Positions 12,300 through 24,913 of a DNA stretch of 64,000 bases are shown piece after piece (the stretch's first letter is position 1; every line of letters starts with the position of its first letter). The translations under genes and the position numbers were made by a program. Source of the DNA: Nyssa sinensis (lineage: Eukaryota; Streptophyta; Magnoliopsida; Cornales; Nyssaceae). Where the stretch lies: the NCBI GenBank assembly GCA_008638375.1, contig CM018031.1, positions 6,286,062-6,350,061 of the forward strand. Reading direction: 5' to 3'. The notes below the pieces were generated by a model. That model was not told the origin of the DNA. It made no database searches and saw only the letters and a list, made by a program, of their open reading frames with translations.

Positions 12300-14965
12300 G
12301 CAAGCCACACGTCGCCCATCTATAGAATGACATATATCCTATACTATTGTGGCACTCTCAGGATCACCTCTTTTTCAAGGTCATGGGAATCCCACAATAG
12401 ATAGTGTCCTTCATGGGATTCTCCATTATATCGTGCCCAGATGCCCCTGGTGTGAGTGAGGGCCCTTCACTTGGTCAATCCACTCTCTAACTCACGCTAG
12501 ACTTGTTGAGCCACTCTATGGTTCCCACACATGGTGTGGTCGTGAAAGACCAAGTCAAGCCAATTTATTGGTTCCTTAATGTATCCCAGTTCCTTTTGAG
12601 GAACTCTCAAGTTCCTTCTAAGTTCATTCTTTCTGAGCCAATCTATTGTCAATCCTTTGAAAGACATACTTCCCTTTATTATCATAGACTGTACACTCCT
12701 TTTTAATAAAGTGCATAGCAAGGTTGTCATCACACAACTTGATTATGCTAATGAGATTAGCTTTCAGCCCATCCACATATAACATATTGTCTAGTTTAGG
12801 AAAACTATTGATGTGAATTGATCATTTTTCAAACACACTAGACCTACTTTTATCACCAAAAGTGACAGTTCCATTCCTATGATCTTCAAGATGTAAACAA
12901 CAAGGACTTGTAACTAGTCACATGCCTAGAACTACTCCTATCAAAATACAATTGACTAGTGTTGTAAGCTTTTAGAGCAGTCTGAATTACAAGACACTTC
13001 AATTGATCTTTTCAAACCTAAACTTTACTAGTCGTAGGTGAAGTAGGTTTAGATTCAGCTTGCTATGCTTTGGTCTTGTTTCGATTAGTTCTAACCATAG
13101 GGCCCTTTTTGGAATTAGCAAAATTAGTCATTTTGACGACTTTATCAACTAAACTCTTAGATTTTTGAATTAATGTGTTCAACTACTGTTTTAAGTTAGA
13201 CAACTTTTGCTTTTGTTCTTTGGGCTCAGTTTGACTTTTGTCCTTCCTAAGCTGTCTAAACTGCTTCCTATGATGACTTTCAACTTAGCGATAAATGCAA
13301 AAAGATGTTTTGGGTTGAGGTGTCTCCTTAGCCACTTACTTTGGAAGGACAAACATAATAGGCTTAAAAGCAGTTCAATTTGATTGCTTGGTTTTGGTTG
13401 GCTTCTATGGATCATTAAAGGTGTCATAATCTAAATAAATCTTCTTATTGTTGATTTGGAAAATGTTAAAGATCTTACTAAATTTATTTGACCTATCCTC
13501 AGTATTGACTTTGACTTTCCTAGCCTTTTTAAGTTCAAGTTCAAGCTATTAAACTTTTGCTTAGAAGTTATTCTTTTCTACTTCATTAGCACTAAGACTC
13601 TTCTTTAAGCTCTTAACCTCCTCTATTAGGGAGTTTCACTTTTTCTCCATAATGGTGAGTTTCTCACATAGAGCAACTTTGTGGGCTTTGAGCTAACTCA
13701 AAAGTGTCTTATCAACTTGAATCGCACTCTTCTCTTTTTCACATAATTTGAGTTTATTGGTTAAACTCACATTTGATTTCTTAAGCCTGAGTGACTCATT
13801 GTATAATTGCTCATAAGTGAGCTGTAACTCATTATCTTCACCTTTGGACTCCCTCGTACTTTTCTTAGACTCATCACCCACAAGTTTATGTTCACTCTCA
13901 ACAGGGGATAGTGAACTGATTGACTTTTTTGTGATGATTGTGAAGGCTAAGAACTAATTTTTTTTCTTTGCCTTCATTCTCCTCCACATCCTCTCCAACT
14001 TCATTACCGAATTGTTATTCTTTCTATTATTCCTCTTATTAGGACAATCAGCAGCTGTGTGTCCCCAGTTATGACAATCATAGCACCCATTATTAGATAA
14101 TTGGTTGAGGGACCTTTTCTTATCACTGCTAGTGGAGGACCTATAGGATTTGCCCTTTAAGAATTGCCAGAACTACTAGAGGATCTTTTGCTTGAACTTG
14201 CTTGATTTTTAGGATTTGAATTTTTAGTCTTCATCAACCTATTAAATCTTTTAATGAATATGACAACCTTATCCTCATTAAGAGGTTCTAACTCAGTGTT
14301 AACCCGTCTTCCTCCTCTTCTTTAATTGATTTGAGAGCAAGACTCTTCGACTTCCTAGCTTGTCTCAAGGTTAACTAACTCATCGACTTCGAGAGAGTCA
14401 ACATCTTTGCTCTTTTCAATTTTAGTGACTTTAATTTGAAACCTCTTAGGTAGAGATCTCAAGATCATTTGCACAATTTAGGGCTCCTCTATCTCCTCTC
14501 CTAAGTTGAAAGATGAATTCATTACATTACTCAATTTGGCATATAATTTAGCAAAAGTTTCAAAATCATCCATCCTAAACGGTTTGAACCTAGAAGTGAG
14601 CATTTGAAGTTTGGACCTTTTAACCGCAGTGGTACCCTCATGAGTGGTCCACAAAATCTCCTAAGCTTCATTGGATTTTGGTATGCCATTATGTGTCGAA
14701 ACTCCTTAGTTGTCAGGACATTAAAAATAATATTCAATCCTTTAGTGTTAAACCCCCACTCTCTAATATTGTTATCATCTTAACTCGTAGCAGTTTTTTT
14801 TATAACTAGTACCATTAAAGGTGGTAATAAGATGCTCATTTATAGACCTAAAAATGCTTTCATCTTGGCTTTCTAGTAGGCATAGTTAGTACCGTCAAAT
14901 AAGGGAGGATGGGTGATTGAATCGCCTTCACAAAAATTATCCATCTAGATCAAAAGTAGAATTTA
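12300..14965 (-). pseudogene. Ty1-copia gag and protease remnant, minus strand
   Basis: Read on the minus strand, the remnant opens at about 14960 with MDNFCEGDSITHPPLFDGTN, the N-terminal gag text of a plant copia element. It continues with gag-like segments (NTKGLNIIFNVLTTKEFRHI), a Lys/Glu-rich coiled-coil stretch (13693-13881), a CCHC zinc knuckle (CYDCHNWGHTAADC, about 14055-14096), and a decayed aspartic-protease region with SSRHVT and a GTVTFGDKS-like phrase (about 12850-12960). Frameshifts and stops are frequent. Reverse transcriptase and integrase cores were not found, so the element is truncated. It lies inside the CNL intron in antisense orientation. Confidence 0.7.
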
Positions 14966-14981
14966 TCTAATTCCCAACACA

Positions 14982-14999
14982 ACTACTTTTATACCAATT
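14982..14999 (-). other. Primer-binding site of the minus-strand copia remnant
   Basis: The minus strand reads AATTGGTATAAAAGTAG directly after the LTR end. This resembles the initiator-Met tRNA primer site (TGGTATCAGAGC) with substitutions. Confidence 0.5.
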
Positions 15000-15772
15000 T
15001 GAAAGGCCCTAAATGGATCCAGACATGCAGGGATAGACCTAGAGTGGGGCTGAATAGGTTTATGTAATCAATTAAAAACTTCTTTGCCCAATTTTCATGT
15101 CCTTTGAATGAATGGGATTTCACTTTGATTTTGTGCCATCTTAAGGTTATCGTGTGTGCAACCATAGTATATTATATATCAATAATAAAGCATAAAAGAG
15201 GTAGACACAAGATTGTTACAAGAAAATTCCACAAAAAAAAATCCACTTTACGAAGAAAACCTTGGGCACTGGCCCAAATGTGAACATAATCCACTAATGA
15301 AGAATCTTGAAATATTATAGACTCTAGACGACATAACAATTTAGTACACCACCACTTTGACTCCATGAATAACATTTCTCAATTACAATGATGAATCCAT
15401 GCAACCTCGAATTCTTTTGATTGCACAATCTTAACTCCTCAACCGTTCATACACTTCAACTCTTGAATAAGAAGATAATGTTATAGTTGGGTTCTTGATC
15501 AGAGGTTTTTGATTTATGTGGGCATGGAATGCATCAAAATATTTTTTGAAAGGGTTCAGATATCATTGTATGGCTTGTTGCAAAAAGTCTCTCACGTTTA
15601 TGTATAAAAAACCTTTTATAGTAATGGAATTTTATACAGAAAGTCAATTTTCAAATTGAGCTTAAAATCTGCACTGTGCGACACCTCGCTATAGCGAGAT
15701 ATCAAGTGAGATAGAGCAAAGTGACCACTAGACTGGACCTTACTCAAGCGAGCTACCTTGCTTAAGCCAACA
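15000..15772 (-). mobile_element. 5' LTR of the minus-strand copia remnant
   Basis: On the minus strand it starts TGTTGGCTTAAG and ends GGGCCTTTCA, giving TG...CA ends over 773 bp. The primer-binding site lies at its 3' edge. It contains an inverted motif, TCGCTATAGCGAGA. Its outer end abuts gypsy gag sequence (15773-16262), so the copia inserted into the gypsy element. The matching 3' LTR was not found, so the target duplication cannot be tested. Confidence 0.6.
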
Positions 15773-16262
15773 AGGTCTAGCAAGGTAAAATTGGTATAAT
15801 TTCTCAGTATATTCCTCAACAGACTTATTCAGTTGTCTCAAATTTTGAATTTGTTAGTACATGGTTTGTACGTAGTTGTGACGAAGAAATTCTTCATTTT
15901 CTCCCAATCATTTATCTTTCGCTTCCCTTGTTGTTGTCACATTATCTTCATTTGTTCCCACCAAGCTGAAGCTCTACCTCTTAACCAAAAAATAACGAAC
16001 TTTACTTTCTTGTCATTTGGAGTCTCTTTGAAATCTAAGATCCTTTCAACCATTTTAAACAATCAACAAAATCTTCAACTTGAATAGTTCCCCAAAATTC
16101 AAGAATCTCCACGTTTAGGTTCATTTCCTATCTTCTATCATCCTTCACAACCTGTTGCTTAGAATGAGCTGGGTTGTGGAATGGATTTTTAAAGAAATCT
16201 TCTTAACCAAATGCATCATCTTCTTGAGTTGGAGCCTCGAGTTATGCTAACCTATGAGTTAG
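15773..16262 (-). pseudogene. Ty3-gypsy gag fragment (central part), minus strand
   Basis: The minus strand reads through several stops and indels with typical gypsy gag text: EMNLNVEILEFWGTIQVEDF, FKETPNDKK-like residues, RGRASAWWEQMKIM-like residues and LRQLNKSVEEYTE. It continues the gag N-terminus at 19999-20117 but is separated from it by the solo LTR at 16263-19998. At its 3' end it is cut at 15773 by the copia LTR. Confidence 0.75.
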
Positions 16263-19200
16263 TGTCACGACCCGAAATCCGGCCCATGCGGATCGGGGGT
16301 TCGTGATCGGCCACCGAGGCCTTTTTCAATGATCGCAATCCTTTTCTCTTTTCCATCTAATCAAACGCATCGGAATAAGTTTCTTTTTCAATTGCGGAAG
16401 CATCAATACACTAATCAATATCAATCATCCATATATACATTCCATAATAATTTCAAAAGTACACGATGTAAATTTTTCCTAGCCTGCTAGTACCATATTC
16501 GATATACAATCCATAACTTCCAAAAGCGACTACATCATGTCTTAACAAAATTTTATTACAAAAAGGGTTCATAACTTCATAAGCTTTCGGCTATTCTGAT
16601 TGAAATTGTTATTCCCTTGCCACTATTGATACCTGAAATATATTTGATAAAAATCCTATGAGCTCAACAGCTCGTGAATATCCCAGCTCGTGAGTATTCC
16701 ATAACAGTACCAAGGGTTTCAAAACCACTATATAATTCAATACTGAAATGTCAATGATCAGATATCATATGTTATCTTAATTTGTAGTACAAGATAACGG
16801 TATCAAATTCACATCCAATAAATCTCAATTCAACGATAATCGTAAATCGATAATCAATAACATAGTTCAATAGATCAATATCACAGTTCAATAACATAGT
16901 TCGATAAATCATAGTGCAATAACATAGTTCGATGAATCATAGTTCAATAAATCATAGTTTGATATCATAATTCGATAAATCATAGTTTGATAACATAATT
17001 TGATATATCATGGTTCGATAACATAGTTCGATATCTTGGTCCGATAAATCATAGTTCGATAACGTAATTCGATAAATCATAGTCCGATAAATCATAGTTC
17101 AATCATGGTTCATATTCATTATTCACATTCAAAAATCATATATTCCACTTCTATGGCCAGCAAATTAGCACCTCGCTGACTGAGATCGATAGATTAGCTA
17201 GTTCGATATGCTGTATCAACACCGGCTCACCACAATATACCCTGTTGGAGGGTTCGATAAATCACAACCTATTTAATAGTGACCAATCATGGAAGAGTGT
17301 TCTATTCAAAGCATCAAAATCATATCCAAATCATATCCAAAATCAATAATCATCAATAGCAATTCAATTACTCAAATCAAAGTTCTTTATTTGATATTTA
17401 GTTAAAACAGTTCAAACATTTGTAAGAAGATCATATAACATTTGAGTATTTTGCAAACACATTTTCTTAAGTCAAAGAAAACAATATAGTTGTCAATAGA
17501 TCATTCAAAACATATACAGTATAACTGTTAAACAAAGGCTATAAATGGAAATGATATCATATATCGATACATCGTAAAAGGGTTCAATATTTATATCTAT
17601 AATGAAAATGTCTACCTCAATATGGTATGAAACACTCACCTGAAGTCCAAAAGCTTATCCAAAAATCCTTCCTTAACGAGAGTCCCTATAATCACAATTC
17701 AAGATCCTGTTACTTTCTTGTTCAAAGTATCATATAGTTTAACTGTCAATCTAGATCCCCCTCTATTCCAATTACCCTCTCTCTATAGCTTCATTAAGTC
17801 TTAGGGACTCATTGGTCATTTTTCAGTTTGTTGTCGGGCCTTATTTTTCCCAAAAAGATGTCACCGTTAGGTTCAAAGTGTCGAATATAATTAGTTTAAA
17901 CTTTTTTAGATTTAAATTTGCGTATCTATAGTTTATTTTAAGCCTAGGGCGTTTTTGTGATTTTATGTTTTTACGTGTCATATTTTTCGATACTTCGTTT
18001 GCCAAAATGGACTCTACCATTGAGTTCGGATTGCCCAAAATAGTCAAAATGGACTACCTTTTATATTCAATTGGCCCCGGGTATCATTAGGGGTAAAATG
18101 ATAATTTTATATTTCACGTATCTAAATTTTTGGGACTTAATTTCACAAATTGGACTCAACCGTTGAGTCCGGAATGCCCGAAAACATTGGATTACACTAT
18201 TCTTTTATTTTATTTGGACTTCGTTTGACTAATTTTGGCTTAGGGGTGTTTTGGTAATTTTCTAAATTTAAAAAGGGTTTTAAATTAATTTTTATTTTAT
18301 TTTCTGGGTAATTTCATAATTAACCGAAAGTTGGGGGGTCAAAATGGAATTTTCGAAAACTATTAAGTGAACCGTCCTGTTCAATCCCAATCCAATTGGG
18401 CCGGTCCGGTTCGGTCAAAAGCCAAGGGGTTCAGTTCGGTTACTGCGTCAGCATGACGTCATGACACATTAATTGAAACGACTCCGTCTCACTTATTTGG
18501 ATCCATTTTAACACGGTTGGTCCGACCCGAACCCGGATCCAAACCCGACCCGAACAGGGTCGTCTTCTTCACTGCGCCAGTCACTATTCGACTGAAACCC
18601 TAGGGGTTTTTCTTCAATTTCGTGAGTTTTGAAGCTCGATTTCTTCACTGTTTTCAATCCTAATTAATTCTAGCAACCTAAACTCCATTTTAGCATTGGT
18701 TTGAGGTCTTAAATCCAACCATGGAGTTCAGTTGAGCCCCATTATCGTCTTGCCTGCAACTCCATTGTACAACCGTGTTTCTTGATGGTTTTGCATGGTT
18801 TTTGCCCTGTCGTGATCCTCTCCCTACGGGGTTTCAATTCGTGTACAAAAATTTAGGTTGGAGGTCTTATTTAATGGAGTTCGTTTTTAAACTCCAAACT
18901 GTTCAAGGTTGGAACTCACTGGTTTTAAGGCCATTGTTAATGATTCCTTCCATTTTGTGATCCCCATGGATCCTACTTTCATCTCCAAGCCTCTAGTTCA
19001 AGTTTTGGTTCAGTTGAAAACTGACCCATTTCTCAAGCTTTAACAATGGTGGTCGGTTTGCATTGGGGGTTTTTGGGGTCCTTTGGATCCCTGTTTTGGC
19101 ATCTAAACTTCTAATCAACATCAAACAAGCTACTTAAAACCAAAAAGAGAGAAAGTTATTACCTGCTTAAGCTTGCACCTTGGGTTCCCTTCTTTCTCTC

Positions 19201-19318
19201 TCTACTTTCTCCTTCTTCTTCTCCACCTCAATCTCTCTCTAAACTCGGGCCCTCACCGTTCTGTCACGGCATGCACACACACACCACTATATACATAGCA
19301 CTCAATCTCACTCAACCA

Positions 19319-19362
<44 letters not shown>

Positions 19363-19998
19363 CTTTTCAGTTTCTGTATTTCCCACCCACTCTCTCTCTC
19401 TTTTCTTTTCAGTTTCTGAATTCTCCCACACACACACGCAACACAGCACTCAAGCTCACTTCTGATCACCCAAAATCCTAGCACACTCAATATTCTGATC
19501 CCACTATTCTCTTTACTTCTTTTTTTTTTTCATTTCTTTCTTCATTACAAACCATGTGCTAGCCGCACATGGTTTCCATCCTACATATATATATATATAA
19601 TTATATACAATTATATATATATATATAGTTTCATATAAATTATACAACCGTATACATACATATATAAATTTCATTTAATTGTTTATATTATTATTATTAT
19701 TAATCTATTTATTTATTATTAGTATTTTTTTTTTATCTGATTCTTTCATTTTTATTTATTTTTCTTAATTCAGTTTCAGAATCGAATCGTTTTGGCCATT
19801 TTCAACTTTTTGAGCCTTATTGGTCAATTTAATATTATTCACCCACTTTAAACTTTATTTTTGACCTTCAGTTATTATTCTAATATTTTAAGTAATTTAA
19901 TATTTTGATTGACTTGTAACTTTAAATTTTTGGGATTACATGTCATGACCCGGTTCAACCCGGGTCGGGTACTGTCTAACTCGGGTCGGGGTGTTACA
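16263..19998. mobile_element. 3.7-kb solo LTR inserted in the gypsy gag, TSD GTTAG
   Basis: Begins TGTCACGACCCGAAAT and ends GTCGGGGTGTTACA, i.e. TG...CA with partly inverted ends. A perfect 5-bp duplication GTTAG flanks it at 16258-16262 and 19999-20003. Gag coding sequence resumes on both sides. It has no gag or pol domains, no internal primer-binding site and no second copy of its ends, so a solo LTR left by recombination is the best reading. It contains a region of short GTTCGATAAATCATA-type repeats (about 16840-17110), a CT run (19323-19360) and TA-rich runs near 19585-19625. A homologous element in opposite orientation is at 36383-40369. Plant Tekay/Del-like LTRs start this way, but the lineage is inferred. 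Confidence 0.85.
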
Positions 19999-20117
19999 GT
20001 TAGTACCTCAACTTGTCTCATCAATTGTTCTATCTCACCTCTGTTTTCATTTGGAGCTGAAGTTGGAACTGCGGCACCATGACGTCCTCTTATTCTGTGA
20101 GGCATTTCATTAAACAA
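19999..20117 (-). pseudogene. Ty3-gypsy gag N-terminus, minus strand
   Basis: From an ATG at 20117 or 20105 (MPHRIRGRHGAAVPTSAP) the minus strand encodes a gag start containing EIEQLMRQVEVLT. The frame is then broken by the solo LTR at 19998 and resumes at 16262. Upstream, at about 20132-20146, the minus strand reads TTGGTATAAGAGC, a primer-binding site. This confirms the 5' end of a gypsy internal region. Confidence 0.75.
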
Positions 20118-20151
20118 GTGATAGAGAATAACTTGCTCTTATACCAACTAA

Positions 20152-20470
20152 TGCAACATGTTGTGAGAAGGCTGGAATTAAAGAATTCCTTGTGACTCGC
20201 TTAACAACCACCCCTAACGAAATAACTCCATAGCCAAGCAGGAAAGTGAGAAAGATACTAAAATTTAAAAGTGAAACAAGGAGGAGAAAACAATCAGGAA
20301 ATAACTGGTAGAAGTACTGAACCAGCAGAATCCTTCTTATAGAATAAGATTAATAAAAAAAGTCATTGCCCTAATAACGTTAAGTGGGTTTTATAGGCTG
20401 TTGGAAAGGCACAATATATGGCCCTTATAAAGACGGAGCCAATGAAGGCCCATGGGGCCAACCCCTCAAA
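20152..20470 (-). mobile_element. Probable 5' LTR of the gypsy element
   Basis: This lies directly upstream (minus strand) of the primer-binding site. It holds a TATA-like TTATAAGGGCC and could run from about 20470 to 20152 (…CATGTTGCA). The outer boundary is uncertain because no partner LTR is present. Confidence 0.45.
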
Positions 20471-22640
20471 AAAATTTTATTTAAAAATCTTCTTATACTT
20501 TTTAAAAAGAAATTCAAGTTTATCCCTTTAATTTTTTTTTTTTGTCCTCCTAAATTCAAACTTTTTCACAATTATCCTTATAGAAGGTTTAATATAACTC
20601 CTTTTTATTTATTATTTAAAAAAAAAAGTTGGTGTGTGTAATTAAAAAGTGTCTTACTTGTAACTGTTTGACCTAAATATGAAACACCTAAAAGGCTAAA
20701 ACAACATTCAACTTATCTAATGGAAATAAAAAAAAAAGTCCTCTACATAAATCACAATTTTCATCCATTGTTCACGACTCTTCCTCAAATATAAAAGCTT
20801 TGAAAGCATTCTTGAACACCTATACTAAGTCTAACAAAAACCCTCTGCCCCACTCTAACAAGAAAGTGTAATTCTAAGCTATGATATCAATTTTACTTGA
20901 GATTGTAACATGTTTGTTTGCAAAATTGAAATATAATTTTGTTTTTAGAGCCGTTTCTTTTTAATGTGATTTTATTCAAGAATTTCTTTTAATTAGATTG
21001 TATCTATATTGTTTTCTCTAAATTCATTGAACAATTAGGGTTTACCACTTGTTCTTCATCATTTTATTCGATAGTATAATGTAGTATATATGAAATTGTT
21101 GGGAATTGATAGGTTTTGTTTTTTTTTAGCTTCTTGTGCATATATTTTTAGAAAAATCTGTTAGAACATATGACAATTGATCTTTTTTTGTTGCTAAATG
21201 AAGTTTATGACCATTCACATGTTTATATGACTTGATAATTTTTCCTATCCTAGTCTCTCCAGTCTATCATCTATAAATGAATGTTGAAAAGGACTTTCCC
21301 AATAAATTTAGAGCCTGATTGGCCCCTCGTTTGGAATTTAGATTCATGGTTTACCAACGTGATTTTAAATTAACTTGAATTATTGGATTGTTTGGATGAG
21401 TTTAAACGATCGGTTGCAAATCGTAATCTTTTTATCAAAATAGAAGATTGAGTTAAACTAAAAAAGGTAGCTTCCAAGACCTCCGTTTCTATACCGGATC
21501 TAATTTAAACAAACTAAACTTATAATTTAAAATAATTACAGATATATGTCATACACACAAAAGACACCTTAAGTCATATTATAATTCTTTTATTATATAA
21601 ATCTTTATAATTTATGTTTATCTATATATAATATTTATATCATTTTGAAAACACACGGAACAAAAATCAAATCACAATTGCATTGATAAAGCCTGAACAT
21701 GAAGCCTATATCCTATCAAACTCTTAAAGACATGCACTTTGAGTCAAAACTTTGAAAGTATTGGTATTGGTCAATTTTTAATGTGAGGTAATCATAAGGT
21801 TAACACGTAAAGGAGCTTGTAATCATTCTCATCCTCTGTCAACCTTATTTTAAGTCCACTGGCCATTGCATGTTAAACTAAAATAATAATCTGGGCAACT
21901 CCTCTTAAAAATAGACGAACGTCGCACTGTTTTGACTCACTGATCAGTTAGTTCATCTTCTTCCTTTTATCTAGGTACAATTACTTTTTCACCTTTTATT
22001 GTGATCATCTAATGATCATTAAGATTTTTTTCGTTGCTCTAACATTATTGTTTGTGAATGAATGTAAACTTTATTATGGTCTTTATTTTGGAATTCAGGG
22101 AAATTTGTTAATACTCTTATAAGATGAAAGATGAAAGTCAACGTGTTGCATGGAAAACTGCAACGTACTGGGGTTTATGAAAGTCAATATAAATATTTTT
22201 AAAACTTAATTCAAGTGTTCATTAACCTATAAAAGTGATATGTCCACGATAGTTGTAGTTTTTTTTTTTTTTTTAAATAACTCATAGGTTTTATATGTTT
22301 ATCAGTTTCATCTACATCCAAAAACTATATGATGTTATATAATGTATTTAAATGTGTTGTACTTTAGTTCTAGTAAAAGTGTACATAGTTTACCTATGAT
22401 GTGCATATGTATTGCATTTTAGAACTTATTGATTAATTGGTCAAATTTTAATATGCATTAACCACGGGTATCTTTTTAATGAAATAGGTTCTATATTTTG
22501 TATATAATTTAAATGCATTATCGAACTTGTACAATAGACTATACATTTTTTTATGTGTTTGATTTCAAATTCCTTTTTAAATTTGATCTACCAAACTATA
22601 TCCTCAAATGAGAATTTTGTATCATTGCCAATCCAACTTG
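20471..22640. other. Intronic AT-rich DNA; possible left end of a DNA transposon near 21320
   Basis: No coding sequence was recognised. Near 21320 the phrase GGCCCCTCGTTTGGAATT resembles the terminal inverted repeat of many plant DNA transposons. A roughly complementary phrase (AACAAACGGACAC) occurs near 23890. Together they could bound an element that carried the Myb/SANT-like gene at 22645; this is inference. Confidence 0.35.
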
Positions 22641-22644
22641 GTAG

Positions 22645-23200
22645 ATGGCTACTAATACAACATCTGAGTTGGAAAAAAGACGTTTTGAGAATGTTGAAAG
22701 AAAGGTCAAAGCAATTTGGGACCAGGTTTGTAAAGATGTATTCATTGATGTTTGTGTGGAAGAAAAACGCATTGGTAATATGCCTTCTACACATTTTAAT
22801 AAGGAGGGATGGAAAAACATTCAACAAAAGTTTTACATTCACCCAGGAAGGGAATATGAGAAATTACAATTGAAAAATTACAAATTACCAACTCATTTAA
22901 AAGCTTAACTGTTAGAGAGGGTGTAATTTTATTATTATAATCTCTAACACGACCCCTCACGTGTGGCCAACTTGAGCCTACACGTGTCAATTTAAATTTT
23001 CAAGGTGATGGTGAGGTTTGAACTTAGGATCTTTTGCCTGCTCTGATACCATGTAAAATTACCAACTCATGTAAAAGTTTAAGCTGTTAGAGAGGGTATA
23101 ACTATATTATTATATTCTCTAACAATAGGGAATCAAACTGGACTAGGATGGGATATTGTTAGGAAGACGGTTGTTGCTGATGATCAGTGGTGAGAGGATA
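22645..23200 (+). pseudogene. Myb/SANT-like (Myb_DNA-bind_3) gene fragment interrupted by a TRIM
   Basis: From ATG 22645 the frame reads MATNTTSELEKRR and then a Myb/SANT-like core, FIDVCVEEKRIGNMPSTHF-NKEGW, up to EYEKLQLKN near 22877. This is the domain found in L10-interacting-MYB-type proteins and in the DNA-binding protein of PIF/Harbinger transposons. The TRIM at 22878-23124 follows. After it, the C-terminal text of the same family resumes (TGLGWDIVRKTVVADDQW, then a stop where Trp is usual). About fifteen residues expected between the two parts are missing. It lies on the sense strand in the CNL intron. It is either a captured gene fragment or a transposon gene; the family call is firm, the origin is not. 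Confidence 0.7.
22878..23124 (-). mobile_element. TRIM (tiny non-coding LTR retrotransposon)
   Basis: Two direct copies of a 72-73-bp repeat (22878-22949 and 23052-23124) read TGTTAGAG...TTTTACA on the minus strand. Between them lies about 100 bp with no coding capacity. Next to the right repeat the minus strand reads ATGGTATCAGAGCAGGC, a perfect initiator-Met primer-binding site. Total length of 247 bp fits a TRIM. No clear 5-bp target duplication is seen, and the left terminus is mutated. It interrupts the Myb/SANT-like sequence. Confidence 0.8.
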
Positions 23201-24913
23201 AAATACAAGTTTATTAAAGTATATTATCTTTTTTCTTATTAATTATCTGCCATTTAGTTTTTGCAATTATTTAACATATTGTCAATAAGATTTCAAGAGC
23301 TATGTCTTGATATGCAAGATAAATTGTGTTCAATGAATTGTTTGCAATTAGGATCCTAGATAATAATTATTTGTGAAATTATTTCATTTTATTACTTGGT
23401 GCATGATACATAAAAAAATTTAGTTGTTTATATTACATGAATATAAGCAATTAAATATATTTATTATGTAATTATAATATATATAATTATATATTTTATA
23501 TATACATATATTTAATATCTATATTTTAATATTTTTAATTATATAAATAGAATATAGTAAAAATAAGTTCTTTTAATTATATAATTTATAATTACTTAAT
23601 TTATATTTAACATTATTTTATATTAAATTAGTTTTATAATTTATTAATATTTATTTTTAAATTTTAGTTAAAACACATGTAGCCAATCACACAAAAATCA
23701 ACTTTAATATACTTAAAAGACAAATAAGACATTTCGTAGTTAAGAACTACTTCTGAATTTTTTTACCAAACATTTAATTAATCACTTCTATCATCATAAT
23801 CAATTTTAACATGTATTCATCCAAACACCAAACTAATTTTATATTAATCAATTACCTTGGAATCAATTCTCCGTTAAGTTTAGCAATAACAAACGGACAC
23901 TTAGTTACTTAGCAAAAATATCATCAATCAATATTAAATTTTATATTATTTAATTTTTAAACTTGTAGTCAAATATTAAGAACAAGGTTTGCCTCCTTAG
24001 AGTAAATTCCTAGTCCTGTCCCTGAGCCCATGGATCTTTTTAACAAGTGTAAAAATAAAAAAAAAATACATACGAAGTTTCATGGACGTGCATAACTTTA
24101 TAAACTTGCTACTGTAGTTGTCATCTGTACTTGCAAGAGACTTCTTGATTTGTCAATCAAAACTTGCGATAAAACTAGTACTTGCAAGAGACTTCAAGTA
24201 GACCCTATAAATATTAGTAGTAGAAAAAAATATGGCAAAGAATTACCGGTGCGAAAATGACTAATAACATTTTTCCTTGCACAAACATATAAGCGAAGAT
24301 ATTTTAAGTTTTAAAACATCCTTCCAACATTCTTGTTTCCCATTATGCTCACACAGACTTTGGATGATAAGAGAAATTTCAGGTTCTAATATAGGCAATA
24401 TATTTCATTTTTGAAAAAATTAATTTAAAGGTTTTATATTTTTATGGAGAGGGTTTTGGGGTTGCTAAAGGGATTAAATATTTTTTTACGTGGTACTCTT
24501 ATTCTCGATATTTAATTTTTCTTTCACTATTTTTGAATTAATTTAAAGGTTTTATATATTTTCTTTTCAGATGGTTGTCTATTACCATTTTGTCTGACGA
24601 CACAGGACACATCCTAAATAACTGTCTCAAAATTTGCAGATAATTATTGTGAAGCTCTTTATCATGTTAATTAAATTGTAAAGCTTTTTATCATGTTTAA
24701 GATGTCTGTTTTATCTATGTCATGGATTGCACGAACCAAAACTAGTCGGCTAGTTATTTTTATTTCTTTAAACAACATACCAAGGAAGAGATAAATCGTT
24801 GTTTTTTTTTTATTTTATGTAAAATGTTTTATATGAAGGAAACCTTTTGCTTTTTTTATTTTTTTAACTTCTGAATTTCACATTGCATCCTAAAAGAGAA
24901 AATATTGTATTTA
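23201..24913. other. Intronic AT-rich DNA, no gene seen
   Basis: Very AT-rich, including long A/T-only stretches around 23440-23640. A short direct repeat, CTTGCAAGAGACTTC, occurs near 24130 and 24182. No coding sequence or RNA gene was recognised. Confidence 0.5.

Noticed and set aside
18775..19490. Open frames on both strands near a CT repeat
   Set aside because: They lie in the solo LTR at 16263-19998 and are partly made of the CT microsatellite.
20384..20641. Plus-strand 85-codon open frame
   Set aside because: Lys/Phe/Leu-rich text from homopolymer tracts, overlapping the likely gypsy LTR on the opposite strand.
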